This document shows positions 1 to 5,838 of a stretch of DNA of 5,838 nt, one piece after another; position 1 is the first letter of the stretch, and every line of letters starts with the position of its first letter. The DNA is taken from positions 1 to 5,838 of the forward strand of contig JASLCK010000244.1 in NCBI GenBank assembly GCA_030151865.1. Direction: 5' to 3'. The notes under the pieces were generated by a model. That model worked only from the letters and a program-made list of their open reading frames with translations, was not told the DNA's origin and did no database searches. The stretch is from Rhodospirillaceae bacterium. Its GTDB lineage: Bacteria; Pseudomonadota; Alphaproteobacteria; Rhodospirillales; Magnetospirillaceae. The position numbers and the translations under genes are program-made.

Positions 1-1577
1 GATATCCCGGATGCCGCCACATCGCGCAACGCCGCACCATCCTTGGTGGAAAGCTGCGCCGAGCCGATGGCCAGATGGTCCAACTCGGCCCAATCCATGC
101 CCAAGCGCGGTTCCGACACAGCCAGCCCATCGGCTTGCAGGGTAAGCTGCGCCGATGGCTGCGCGCCGCCGCTTACCGCCACGTCGCTGCCGATGGTTTT
201 GACGTCGGCCAGCAAGCCGCTGTTGTCCAAATGCAGCCCTGCCCCTTCCACACGGCCTTTCAGGGCGGCGCGGGTTGGATCGGCCATATCCAGATCAAGC
301 TTGCCGGTCCAAGCCAAACGGTCTTGGGCGGCGGCGATGCCCGGTTGACTGAATTTAACATCCCGCAAAGTCAGCGCGCCGGTCCAGGCCAGCTTGCCGG
401 ATTTGACGGTGACATCCTTGGCGTCAAGGGCACTGCCGCCCGTGGCCAGGGTCATACCGGCCCCATCGATGGCCAGCCCGGCAGCGGTCACTTGCCCGGC
501 CAGGGCAATATCCATGGCGGCAGGATCGGCGGTCAGACGATCCAGTTTCAGATCGAACTCAGCCGCCTGAACCTGCCCTTCCGGGCTTTTCAGGGCGACT
601 TTGCGCAGGCTGATCTGGGCGCCCCCCTCGGCCTTGCCGTCGTTCCATTGGGTTTGCCCGGCCCATCCCAGGGATTGGGCCTTGATCTCGTTACCGCCTT
701 TGCTCAAAACCCCATCGGCCCAGTTGAAGGAACCGGACACCCCGCCATTGATGGCATTGGCGGCCTTCATCTGGCCGGTGGCGGTCAGATCGGCCGTCAG
801 TTTGCCGCCCAGGCGGTTGATCGCGGCGGTTTCCGCCAGCGGGGCCAAAGCGGCCAAATCCAAACCATCCAGTTTCAGATGCACCGTGCCGCCGGGCTGA
901 TCGGCCAAGGGCGTGGCGCTGCCCTCCAGTTCGACGGGCGCGCCGTTGATGCTGCCCTTCAGATGAAAGGGCGCAGGGCTATCGGGCTGCCAGCTGCGCA
1001 ACGCCGACAAGGACAATTCCGCCACCTGAATATCCAGGGACATCTTGCCATCCGTCAGGGTCAGCCGACTGTCGGTGATGTCAAGATCGCCGACATCAAA
1101 GGTCCAGGGTTTGCCGGAAGAAGGCTCGTCTGATTTGGCTGCGTCTATTGCCGCCCCGGCAGCAGCCCCGACGATCACCGGCAGGCCGTTGATGTCCCAA
1201 TTATCGCCTTGGCGGGTAACCGAAATGCTGAGCCCCTTCAGCGCCACCGCCTGAAACGACACCCGCTTTTTCAGCAAGGGCCGCCAGTTGAAGCGCAGTG
1301 CCAGATCGTCCAGCGCCAGTGCGTCGCCGCTGGACGGACGGGCGGCCATGCCGCGCACCGTCACCCGCCCTTTGAACAGCGACAGATCGCTTTCCAGCAA
1401 CGACACATCGACCATGCCCAGCTTGCGCAGATTGGACACCAGCCCCCACCGCAGCCCGACGGCAGGCAGGAAGGTCAACGCCAGCCCCAAGGCGATCAGA
1501 ATCGACGTCAGCACCAACCAAAGGCGGCGGCTGCGCCAGCGGCTCTTGCGAACCGGCGTTTTATCGGCATCGCGCAT
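1..1577 (-). CDS. AsmA/DUF748-like inner-membrane-anchored envelope protein (C-terminus beyond left edge)
   Basis: An uninterrupted reading frame of 525 codons runs from ATG at 1577 to the left edge with no stop, so the C-terminus is missing. The start is supported by AGGAG at 1590-1586, eight bases upstream. Residues 1-18 are strongly basic (KTPVRKSRWRSRR). Residues about 19-40 form one hydrophobic helix (LWLVLTSILIALGLALTFLP), which predicts a cytoplasmic N-terminus and a periplasmic body. The rest is long, beta-rich and repetitive, alternating segments such as ALALDDLALRFNWRPLLKK, VALKGLSISVTRQGDNWDIN and DVGDLDITDSRLTLTDGKMS. This pattern is typical of the AsmA superfamily, especially DUF748-type proteins. 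Relatives such as AsmA, TamB and YhdP are implicated in outer-membrane assembly or phospholipid transfer across the periplasm; applying that role here is inference. It is the last visible gene of the three-gene minus-strand operon. The family call is from sequence style only, and the exact subfamily is uncertain. Confidence 0.82.
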   Translation of the reverse strand, partial: MRDADKTPVRKSRWRSRRLWLVLTSILIALGLALTFLPAVGLRWGLVSNLRKLGMVDVSLLESDLSLFKGRVTVRGMAARPSSGDALALDDLALRFNWRPLLKKRVSFQAVALKGLSISVTRQGDNWDINGLPVIVGAAAGAAIDAAKSDEPSSGKPWTFDVGDLDITDSRLTLTDGKMSLDIQVAELSLSALRSWQPDSPAPFHLKGSINGAPVELEGSATPLADQPGGTVHLKLDGLDLAALAPLAETAAINRLGGKLTADLTATGQMKAANAINGGVSGSFNWADGVLSKGGNEIKAQSLGWAGQTQWNDGKAEGGAQISLRKVALKSPEGQVQAAEFDLKLDRLTADPAAMDIALAGQVTAAGLAIDGAGMTLATGGSALDAKDVTVKSGKLAWTGALTLRDVKFSQPGIAAAQDRLAWTGKLDLDMADPTRAALKGRVEGAGLHLDNSGLLADVKTIGSDVAVSGGAQPSAQLTLQADGLAVSEPRLGMDWAELDHLAIGSAQLSTKDGAALRDVAASGI

Positions 1578-1585
1578 CGGACGCT

Positions 1586-1590
1586 CTCCT
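1586..1590 (-). promoter_or_regulatory. Shine-Dalgarno of the AsmA-like gene, overlapping the upstream stop codon
   Basis: Read on the minus strand, 1591-1575 is TAGGAGAGCGTCCGATG. AGGAG (1590-1586) lies eight bases before the ATG and shares its first two bases with the TAG stop (1591-1589) of the upstream gene. This fixes the AsmA-like start and implies that ribosomes finishing the upstream gene clear or reuse this site, so the two genes are likely coupled in translation. Confidence 0.75.
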
Positions 1591-3286
1591 ACCCTCTGAA
1601 CCCAACTTCACCCAACAGACGGTGGAAATCCCGCAAGAACTTTTCCGCCTGCGACGGATCAGGCACGCTTGAGAGAAATTTCTCCTCGAATTGCGGCTGT
1701 TTTAAGTGTTCGATCACCCGCTGGCGAGCCAGATTGAGGGACTTGCCCTCGATCAGCACGCCAGACCCACAGAACTTGATCAGCCGGATCGCCCGCATCG
1801 CTAAGGGGTCGTCGGCCTTGTCGATCTTCTCGATCACCCCTTCGTCCACCAGATAACGGGCCAGAATATCGTCGACCTGGGCGGCGGCCTGGGTGCGCAT
1901 CTCTTCAGGCAGGCGGCGCGCCGCCAGCAGGGCCTTGTTGACCACCGTCAGCCCGGCCATCCGGTCACGGGGCGCCACCCGCGCGCCGACCCAGACATCG
2001 ATCTGGTCGGCCTGGGCAATTTCCTCGGCCAAGACGGTTTGCAGGGCGTCGCCCAGCATCGGTTCCAACGTCGATTGACTGAGCGCCAAAAGAAAATGCA
2101 CGCGCCGACAGGTGCCGTTCAAAGCCGTCACCACGCCGCGCATGGCCTGGGCGGGAATATCCGGCCCCTTCAGATTGGATAGATGGGCATAGCGCTGCAC
2201 CAGCGCCTCGGCACTGGCGCCGCCGCCGATCACCCCCGACAAATCCACCAACCGATGCAGCACCCGGTGGAAGACGTCATATTCCTGGGCTGGTTCGTTG
2301 CGGGACAACGGATTGACGCCGCGCAGTTCGCGGGCCATGCGCGACAGCAGCACGTCCGACGTCTGGGGCAACAGGCCGGAGCCGAACAGGCGATTGATGA
2401 TCTCGAACGACGGGGGCGAGAATTTCGGCGTTTCCGCCTTGCCAGCCACCAGATCGCAGATATGGCTCAAGGCCGTGCCCAGATTGCTTTGATAGCCCAG
2501 CAGATCCTGCACCACCTGGGCCGACACCACGATATCGGCGATCACCGCATCGACCTGGGGCAAGGCCTGATCAGCCATGCCGTCTTCCTCGGCCCAGGCC
2601 AACAATTGATCCAGCTTGCCCAGCCAACTGCGGATTTCCAAAAGCCGCTGCGCCATCAGGGCGCGGCGCATGAAATCGCGCTTGTCCCCGTCGCCTTTGG
2701 CGGCTTTCAAAATAGCGGCAAAGCTGTGGTCTGGCAGCTTGGGCAGGGTGCCCAGATCGCGGCAGCGAGCGTTGATCTTTTCCCAAAAATCGTAAAGGGC
2801 GTCGCGCCGCTGCTTGGACTCGGCCCCCGTCGCCTTGGCCTGCAGGTTGGACAGATTGTCCACCGCCGTCATCAGCATCCGGCCCTTGTCGCCGAAACGC
2901 TTCAATTCCTGGGGGGAATGCAAAAGCTCGGTCGGGGTGACGATCACCTCGTCCAGATATTTGCGCAGCAATCTGCCGATGGTGATGCGCGACGCCGGGC
3001 CATAGATATCCTCGACATTCTCGCAGACCGGGGCCTCGGCGATGGAGGCAAGCTGCGGATCGCTCTTTTGCTTGGCGTCGGCGGCTTTTTCCAGAATGAC
3101 GGTTTCAGAATGCAGGCCGTCATGGCGGGCGAAGTCTCGCACCACCCGCACCGCTTCATGGTCGCCCTTTTGCAAAAGGCTTTCAGCGAAGTTGCGGGCG
3201 TCGGCTTCGTCACCCTTGATTTCGGCGACGACCCAATTCTTGTCGCGCAGAAACTGGATTTCAAACGAAGTCGGGCGTTCGGTCAT
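1589..3286 (-). CDS. Uncharacterised mostly helical 565-residue protein with small N-terminal alpha/beta module
   Basis: I do not recognise a named family. The ATG at 3286 is preceded by GGAGGT (3298-3293) with a six-base spacer, so the start is firm. Residues about 7-67 (FEIQFLRDKNWVVAEIKGDE ... EAVRVVRDF ... ETVILEK) look like a compact alpha/beta module of the type seen at the N-terminus of some alphaproteobacterial hypothetical proteins. Residues about 98-565 are nearly all predicted helix, rich in Leu, Ala, Arg and Asp, with few breaks (near 181-187, 285-292 and 323-332). There is no signal peptide, no convincing transmembrane segment and no nucleotide-binding or catalytic motif that I can identify, so it is probably a soluble cytoplasmic protein. 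Cysteines at about 88, 175, 277, 393 and 506 are scattered and form no metal-binding pattern. It overlaps the Sel1-repeat gene by four bases and precedes the AsmA-like gene by eleven, so partnership with one or both is the best clue to its role. Confidence 0.9.
   Translation of the reverse strand: MTERPTSFEIQFLRDKNWVVAEIKGDEADARNFAESLLQKGDHEAVRVVRDFARHDGLHSETVILEKAADAKQKSDPQLASIAEAPVCENVEDIYGPASRITIGRLLRKYLDEVIVTPTELLHSPQELKRFGDKGRMLMTAVDNLSNLQAKATGAESKQRRDALYDFWEKINARCRDLGTLPKLPDHSFAAILKAAKGDGDKRDFMRRALMAQRLLEIRSWLGKLDQLLAWAEEDGMADQALPQVDAVIADIVVSAQVVQDLLGYQSNLGTALSHICDLVAGKAETPKFSPPSFEIINRLFGSGLLPQTSDVLLSRMARELRGVNPLSRNEPAQEYDVFHRVLHRLVDLSGVIGGGASAEALVQRYAHLSNLKGPDIPAQAMRGVVTALNGTCRRVHFLLALSQSTLEPMLGDALQTVLAEEIAQADQIDVWVGARVAPRDRMAGLTVVNKALLAARRLPEEMRTQAAAQVDDILARYLVDEGVIEKIDKADDPLAMRAIRLIKFCGSGVLIEGKSLNLARQRVIEHLKQPQFEEKFLSSVPDPSQAEKFLRDFHRLLGEVGFRG
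3283..3286 (-). other. ATGA start/stop overlap between Sel1-repeat gene and unknown helical gene
   Basis: On the minus strand, the ATG of the helical protein (3286-3284) and the TGA of the Sel1-repeat gene (3285-3283) share two bases within ATGA. With the strong GGAGGT just upstream, this is the classic arrangement for translational coupling and indicates that the two proteins are made together. Confidence 0.9.
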
Positions 3287-4845
3287 GCCCGGACCTCCCC
3301 CACGCTCCGGACCAAGTCCTGGGCCAGACGGGCGGATTTTTCCAGATCGGCGGGGCTGAGCGCGGCGGCGATGGACTCTTGGGCTTTTTGCGCGGCATCG
3401 GCCACCCGCGTCGCCGACGAGCGCGCCGCCAGCGAGAACCAGGCATGGGCCTGCACCGGGTCGGCCGTCACCCCTTGCCCCAGGGCGAAGCGCACCCCCA
3501 GATTATAACGGGCCAAGGCGCTGCCCCCTTGCGCCGCCCGTTGCAGCCACAGCAAAGCCTGCTGGGGATCGACGGCAAGCCCCTCGCCGTCTTCGTACAT
3601 GACGGACAGATCATATTGGGCGCGGCTGTCACCCTGATCGGCGGCCATGCGGCAATAAGCAGCGGCTTTGGCCAGATCGCGCTTTTCCGGCGCGGCGCTT
3701 TGGTACAGCACCGACAGACGGTATTGCGCCGTCCGATTACCGCCATCAGCAGCCTTGGTCAGCCAGGGCAAGGCGGCGTCAGGGTCACGTTCCACCCCCA
3801 GCCCATCCATCAGCGCTTGGCCCAGCAGCGCCGACGCCCCCAGATCGCCCTGATCGGCGGCACGGCGGAACCATTGCACCGCCGTCGCCGGATCCTTAGG
3901 GATGCCCAAACCCGAATAGAGCATCAGCCCCAGATTAAGCTGGGCCGCAGCTAAACCTTGCAAGGCGGCGCGCAGATAAAGGCTGGCCGCTTCCGCCGGA
4001 TCGGGATCACCGCCGCGCCCCTTGCGGATCATGTTGGCCAAATTGAACAGGGCCATGGGTTCGGACTGATCGGCGGCGCGGCTGTAATAAGCCACCGCCT
4101 TGTCATCGTCCTGGGCCACGCTGTCGCCCCGCTCGTGCAGCACGCCCATCATGAACTGGGCCGCAGCATCGCCTTGATCCGCTGCCAGGCAATACCACTT
4201 GGCCGCACTGATCGGGTCAGCCGGGCCGCCGCGCCCGGTGCGCAGCATCGCCGCCAGATTATATTGCGCCTGGGCATGGCCCTGCTTGGCGGCCATTTCG
4301 TACCAGCGCCGGGCCATGGCGGCATCGGACGGCACACCCCAGCCCTTGTCACACACCAGCCCCATGGCAAACTGCCCTGGCGCATAGTGCTGTTGCGCGG
4401 CCCGCAGATACCAGCGTGCCGCTTCCGTCTCGCTGCCGGGCAGGCTTTGCCCCAGGCGATGGGCATTACCCAATTCCACCTGGGCGGCGGGATCACCCGC
4501 TTCCGCCGCCGGGCGCAAGGCCTCGGGGTCGGGTTCGTCCGGATGGTCATAAAGGGGATCGGGGTCGGGCTCGGGGATCGGCAGACCGTCTTGCGGCGGC
4601 TCGGGCGGCGGCAGATCGACGGCCAGCCCCTGGGCGCGCAATTGCTGAATGACCTCGATGGCTTCGGCATAGCCCTGGCGGGCCGACTTGACCAGCCACT
4701 GTACGGCCAAATCGGTGTCTTTGCCGACCTGATAGCCCAGCCGGTACATATTGCCCAGATTGAACTGAGCAACAGGATCGCCCGCCTCGGCCGCACGCCG
4801 GTTTCGCGTCACAAGTTCGGATTCACGCGCCATGCCCGTTGCCAT
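3283..4845 (-). CDS. Sel1-like-repeat (SLR) scaffold protein, 11 repeats
   Basis: A 520-residue soluble protein built of Sel1-like repeats, a TPR-related two-helix fold that usually mediates protein-protein contacts. Numbering from ATG 4845, repeat 1 is at residues 23-58 (DPVAQFNLGNMYRLG). A Pro/Asp/Glu-rich linker follows at about 74-110 (LPPPEPPQDGLPIPEPDPDP). Repeats 2-11 at 118-477 are ten consecutive 36-residue units without indels, with signatures such as AQYNLAAMLRTGRG, AAQLNLGLMLYSGLG and recurrent AADQG. The end (HAWFSLAARSS, then a helix with LSPADLEKSARLAQDL) is the usual SLR cap. No signal peptide or membrane segment is visible, so a cytoplasmic location is inferred. The start is uncertain: GTG at 4854, ATG at 4845 and ATG at 4833 are all in frame and none has a good ribosome-binding site. 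I chose the middle one. It is the first gene of the minus-strand operon and overlaps the next by four bases. The binding partner is unknown; the co-translated helical protein is the obvious candidate. Confidence 0.9.
   Translation of the reverse strand: MATGMARESELVTRNRRAAEAGDPVAQFNLGNMYRLGYQVGKDTDLAVQWLVKSARQGYAEAIEVIQQLRAQGLAVDLPPPEPPQDGLPIPEPDPDPLYDHPDEPDPEALRPAAEAGDPAAQVELGNAHRLGQSLPGSETEAARWYLRAAQQHYAPGQFAMGLVCDKGWGVPSDAAMARRWYEMAAKQGHAQAQYNLAAMLRTGRGGPADPISAAKWYCLAADQGDAAAQFMMGVLHERGDSVAQDDDKAVAYYSRAADQSEPMALFNLANMIRKGRGGDPDPAEAASLYLRAALQGLAAAQLNLGLMLYSGLGIPKDPATAVQWFRRAADQGDLGASALLGQALMDGLGVERDPDAALPWLTKAADGGNRTAQYRLSVLYQSAAPEKRDLAKAAAYCRMAADQGDSRAQYDLSVMYEDGEGLAVDPQQALLWLQRAAQGGSALARYNLGVRFALGQGVTADPVQAHAWFSLAARSSATRVADAAQKAQESIAAALSPADLEKSARLAQDLVRSVGEVRA
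3293..3298 (-). promoter_or_regulatory. Strong Shine-Dalgarno of the unknown helical gene
   Basis: The minus strand reads GGGGAGGTCCGGGC before the ATG at 3286. GGAGGT matches the anti-Shine-Dalgarno sequence and sits six bases before the start. It lies inside the last codons of the Sel1-repeat gene. Confidence 0.8.
3415..4494 (-). repeat. Ten tandem 108-bp Sel1-repeat-encoding units
   Basis: The coding DNA for repeats 2-11 spans exactly 10 x 108 bp. The units are diverged at DNA level but keep register. The 12-mer CTGATCGGCGGC (plus-strand reading, encoding part of AADQ) recurs at 3634, 3850 and 4066, exactly 216 bp apart each time. This is an internal protein repeat, not a mobile or CRISPR element. 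Confidence 0.85.
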
Positions 4846-4969
4846 CGACCCCACTACAACCGAACTTCAGGATGCCCCATCCCCGCCTGTCTGTCGAGCC
4901 AGGGGATTTACGGACCGATCAGCGTCAATGTAGGATGTCCTTAAATCTCTTGAGGGACAGACCAAAAGA
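4846..4969. other. Divergent intergenic region between Sel1-repeat operon and cNMP-binding gene
   Basis: About 115-136 bp, depending on which Sel1-repeat start is used. It is the only noncoding stretch of any size in the window and must carry the promoters for both divergent units. It contains no clear inverted repeat, CRP-type TGTGA-N6-TCACA site or riboswitch-like structure that I can support. It is locally more AT-rich around 4905-4970 than the flanking genes, as expected for a promoter region. Confidence 0.6.
4907..4936 (+). promoter_or_regulatory. Candidate sigma-70-type promoter for the cNMP-binding gene
   Basis: TTTACG (4907-4912) and TAGGAT (4931-4936) each match four of six consensus bases of the -35 and -10 boxes and are 18 bp apart. 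They would start a transcript near 4943, about 27 bases before the ATG at 4970. The match is modest and unproven. Confidence 0.25.
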
Positions 4970-5416
4970 ATGTCGTCCAAACCCGTATATGATCGCCTGG
5001 TGTTCTATGCCGGGGATTCGATCTTCTCTGAAGGCGACGAAGGGAACTGGGCGTATCTGGTGCAGTCCGGCAGTGTGGAGATTTATAAGCTCGCCCCCGA
5101 CGGCAGCGAGCGGATCTTGGCCCTGCTGGGGCCGGGACGGCTGTTTGGGGAAATGGCGCTGATCGACGATCAGCCGCGCATGGCCGGGGCGCGGGCCAAG
5201 GGGGAAACCACCCTGGTGCTGATCGACCGCGACCATCTGTTGAAGACGGTGCGCAACAGCCCGCCCCTGGTGCGCGAGCTGTTGCAGAACTTTTCCAACA
5301 ATCTGCGGTCCATTACCCGGCGGCATCTGGAGCAAAGCCAGGCCGACAAGGACGCTGCCAAGGATGGCCCCTGCAAACCCGAACCCCGCCCCTATGTGGG
5401 CGAACGGCTGAGTTAA
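4970..5416 (+). CDS. Standalone cyclic-nucleotide-binding-domain protein
   Basis: A 148-residue protein with one CRP/FNR-type cyclic-nucleotide-binding beta-roll. Residues 11-40 (VFYAGDSIFSEGDEGNWAYL ... GSVEIYK) match the usual 'G..if..GD.g...y.v.sG.v.v' pattern. Residues 59-76 (FGEMALIDDQPRMAGARA) are the phosphate-binding cassette, with the conserved Glu at 61 and Arg at 70. Helices at about 87-125 follow (DRDHLLKTVRNSPPLVRELL, then a basic helix ending RRHLEQSQ), and then a short charged, probably disordered tail. There is no helix-turn-helix, kinase, channel or cyclase domain, so it is not itself a DNA-binding regulator and would have to act through a partner. The residue after the cassette Arg is Met rather than the common Ser/Thr, so the ligand is uncertain. 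ATG 4970 is the only plausible start because an in-frame TAG lies at 4931. Its ribosome-binding site is weak: GAGGG at 4952-4956 is 13 bases away. It is divergent from the Sel1-repeat operon and convergent with prmB. Confidence 0.9.
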   Translation: MSSKPVYDRLVFYAGDSIFSEGDEGNWAYLVQSGSVEIYKLAPDGSERILALLGPGRLFGEMALIDDQPRMAGARAKGETTLVLIDRDHLLKTVRNSPPLVRELLQNFSNNLRSITRRHLEQSQADKDAAKDGPCKPEPRPYVGERLS

Positions 5417-5417
5417 C

Positions 5418-5838
5418 TTAGAGCCCGTCGCCTTCGGCCATTTGTTCACGGGTCAGCCAGAACACCTCGCCCGAGCTGTTGGCGGTATCCAACCAGAAGA
5501 ACGGCAGATTGAATTCCGCTTCCAGGATTTCCCGGTCGGTGCCGATTTCGCACAGCAAACCACCATTGGGGGTCAGGTGGCGCGGCGCTTCCAGCAGGAT
5601 GCGGCGCACGATGTCCAACCCGTCGGGGCCACCCGCCAGGGCCATTTCCGGCTCGTGACGGAATTCCGGCGGCAGGATCGCCATGGTTTCAGCGTCCACA
5701 TAAGGCGGGTTGGTGATGATCAGATCATAATGACGGCCCTTCAGGGGCGTGAACAGATCGCCCTGGAACAGACTGATGCGTTCCCCATAGCCGCTTTCCT
5801 CGACATTCAGCTTGGCGACTTCCAACGCCTTTTCCGAC
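5418..5838 (-). CDS. prmB: PrmB, ribosomal protein L3 N5-glutamine methyltransferase (C-terminal part)
   Basis: The 139 visible residues are the C-terminal half of a roughly 300-residue SAM-dependent methyltransferase; the N-terminus lies beyond the right edge. The fragment opens with the SAM-fold segment SEKALEVAKLNVE. At fragment residues 43-46 it has the NPPY motif (ITNPPYVDAETM) that binds the glutamine amide in the HemK/PrmC/PrmB family. The following LPPEFRHEPEMALAGGPDGL and the ending FNLPFFWLDTANSSGEVFWLTREQM resemble PrmB (L3-specific) rather than PrmC (release-factor-specific). The family methylates a glutamine of ribosomal protein L3 in the cytoplasm. The TTG at 5825 is an internal codon, because the reading frame and family similarity continue upstream of it to the edge. 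The TAA stop at 5420-5418 is one base from the stop of the convergent cNMP-binding gene. PrmC is the main alternative. Confidence 0.88.
   Translation of the reverse strand, partial: SEKALEVAKLNVEESGYGERISLFQGDLFTPLKGRHYDLIITNPPYVDAETMAILPPEFRHEPEMALAGGPDGLDIVRRILLEAPRHLTPNGGLLCEIGTDREILEAEFNLPFFWLDTANSSGEVFWLTREQMAEGDGL

Noticed and set aside
75..1133. Long plus-strand open frame of 352 codons opposite the AsmA-like gene
   Set aside because: Its product is Gly/Gln/Pro-rich low-complexity sequence with no domain, and it lies antisense to a coherent AsmA-like frame with a membrane anchor and good ribosome-binding site. This is typical of shadow frames in GC-rich DNA.
2183..3508. Plus-strand open frame of 441 codons
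   Set aside because: It crosses the junction of two well-supported minus-strand genes, its translation is Gln/His/Gly-rich without motifs, and it has no ribosome-binding site that I can support.
3415..4494. Regularly spaced repeats that could suggest a CRISPR-like or satellite array
   Set aside because: The period is 108 bp and the units are diverged and in coding register, giving 36-residue Sel1 repeats. There are no short identical repeats with unique spacers.
4923..4928. TTGACG on the minus strand as a -35 box for the Sel1-repeat operon
   Set aside because: The nearest AT-rich candidate -10 (TAAATC) is only 12 bases away, and at 16-18 bases the sequence is CCCCTG-like, so no acceptable promoter pair is formed.
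3958..4944. Plus-strand open frame of 328 codons opposite the Sel1-repeat gene
   Set aside because: It mirrors the 108-bp periodicity of the Sel1 repeats and has no recognisable fold; it is a shadow of the repeat array.
4925..5449. Minus-strand open frame of 174 codons opposite the cNMP-binding gene
   Set aside because: The opposite strand encodes a complete cyclic-nucleotide-binding domain with correct motifs, and this frame also overlaps the end of prmB out of frame.

Overview
The window is GC-rich, gene-dense bacterial DNA with very little intergenic sequence. The standalone cyclic-nucleotide-binding protein, the Sel1-repeat protein, the AsmA-type protein and a PrmB-type methyltransferase, together with codon style, suggest an alphaproteobacterium, possibly of the Rhodospirillales (Magnetospirillum-like). 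That placement is an inference from protein style, not a database match. I see no tRNA, rRNA, CRISPR array, insertion sequence or phage gene.

Layout from left to right. Positions 1-1577 (minus strand) hold the N-terminal 525 residues of an inner-membrane-anchored AsmA/DUF748-like protein that runs off the left edge. Positions 1589-3286 (minus) hold a 565-residue, mostly helical protein that I do not recognise. Positions 3283-4845 (minus) hold a Sel1-like-repeat scaffold protein. These three genes read right to left with a 4-bp ATGA overlap and then an 11-bp gap, and both downstream genes have strong Shine-Dalgarno sequences, so they almost certainly form one operon in the order Sel1-repeat protein, unknown helical protein, AsmA-like protein. 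A short divergent intergenic region (4846-4969) follows. Positions 4970-5416 (plus) hold a 148-residue standalone cyclic-nucleotide-binding-domain protein. Positions 5418-5838 (minus) hold the C-terminal half of PrmB, the ribosomal protein L3 glutamine methyltransferase, which enters from the right edge and ends one base from the stop of the cNMP-binding gene.

Taken together, a cytoplasmic repeat scaffold, an unknown helical protein and a periplasm-facing AsmA-like protein are translationally linked, and a small nucleotide sensor sits divergently beside them. A cell-envelope module with a signalling input is a reasonable hypothesis, but no residue in the window proves that the divergent genes work together. 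prmB is a housekeeping gene and is probably only a neighbour.
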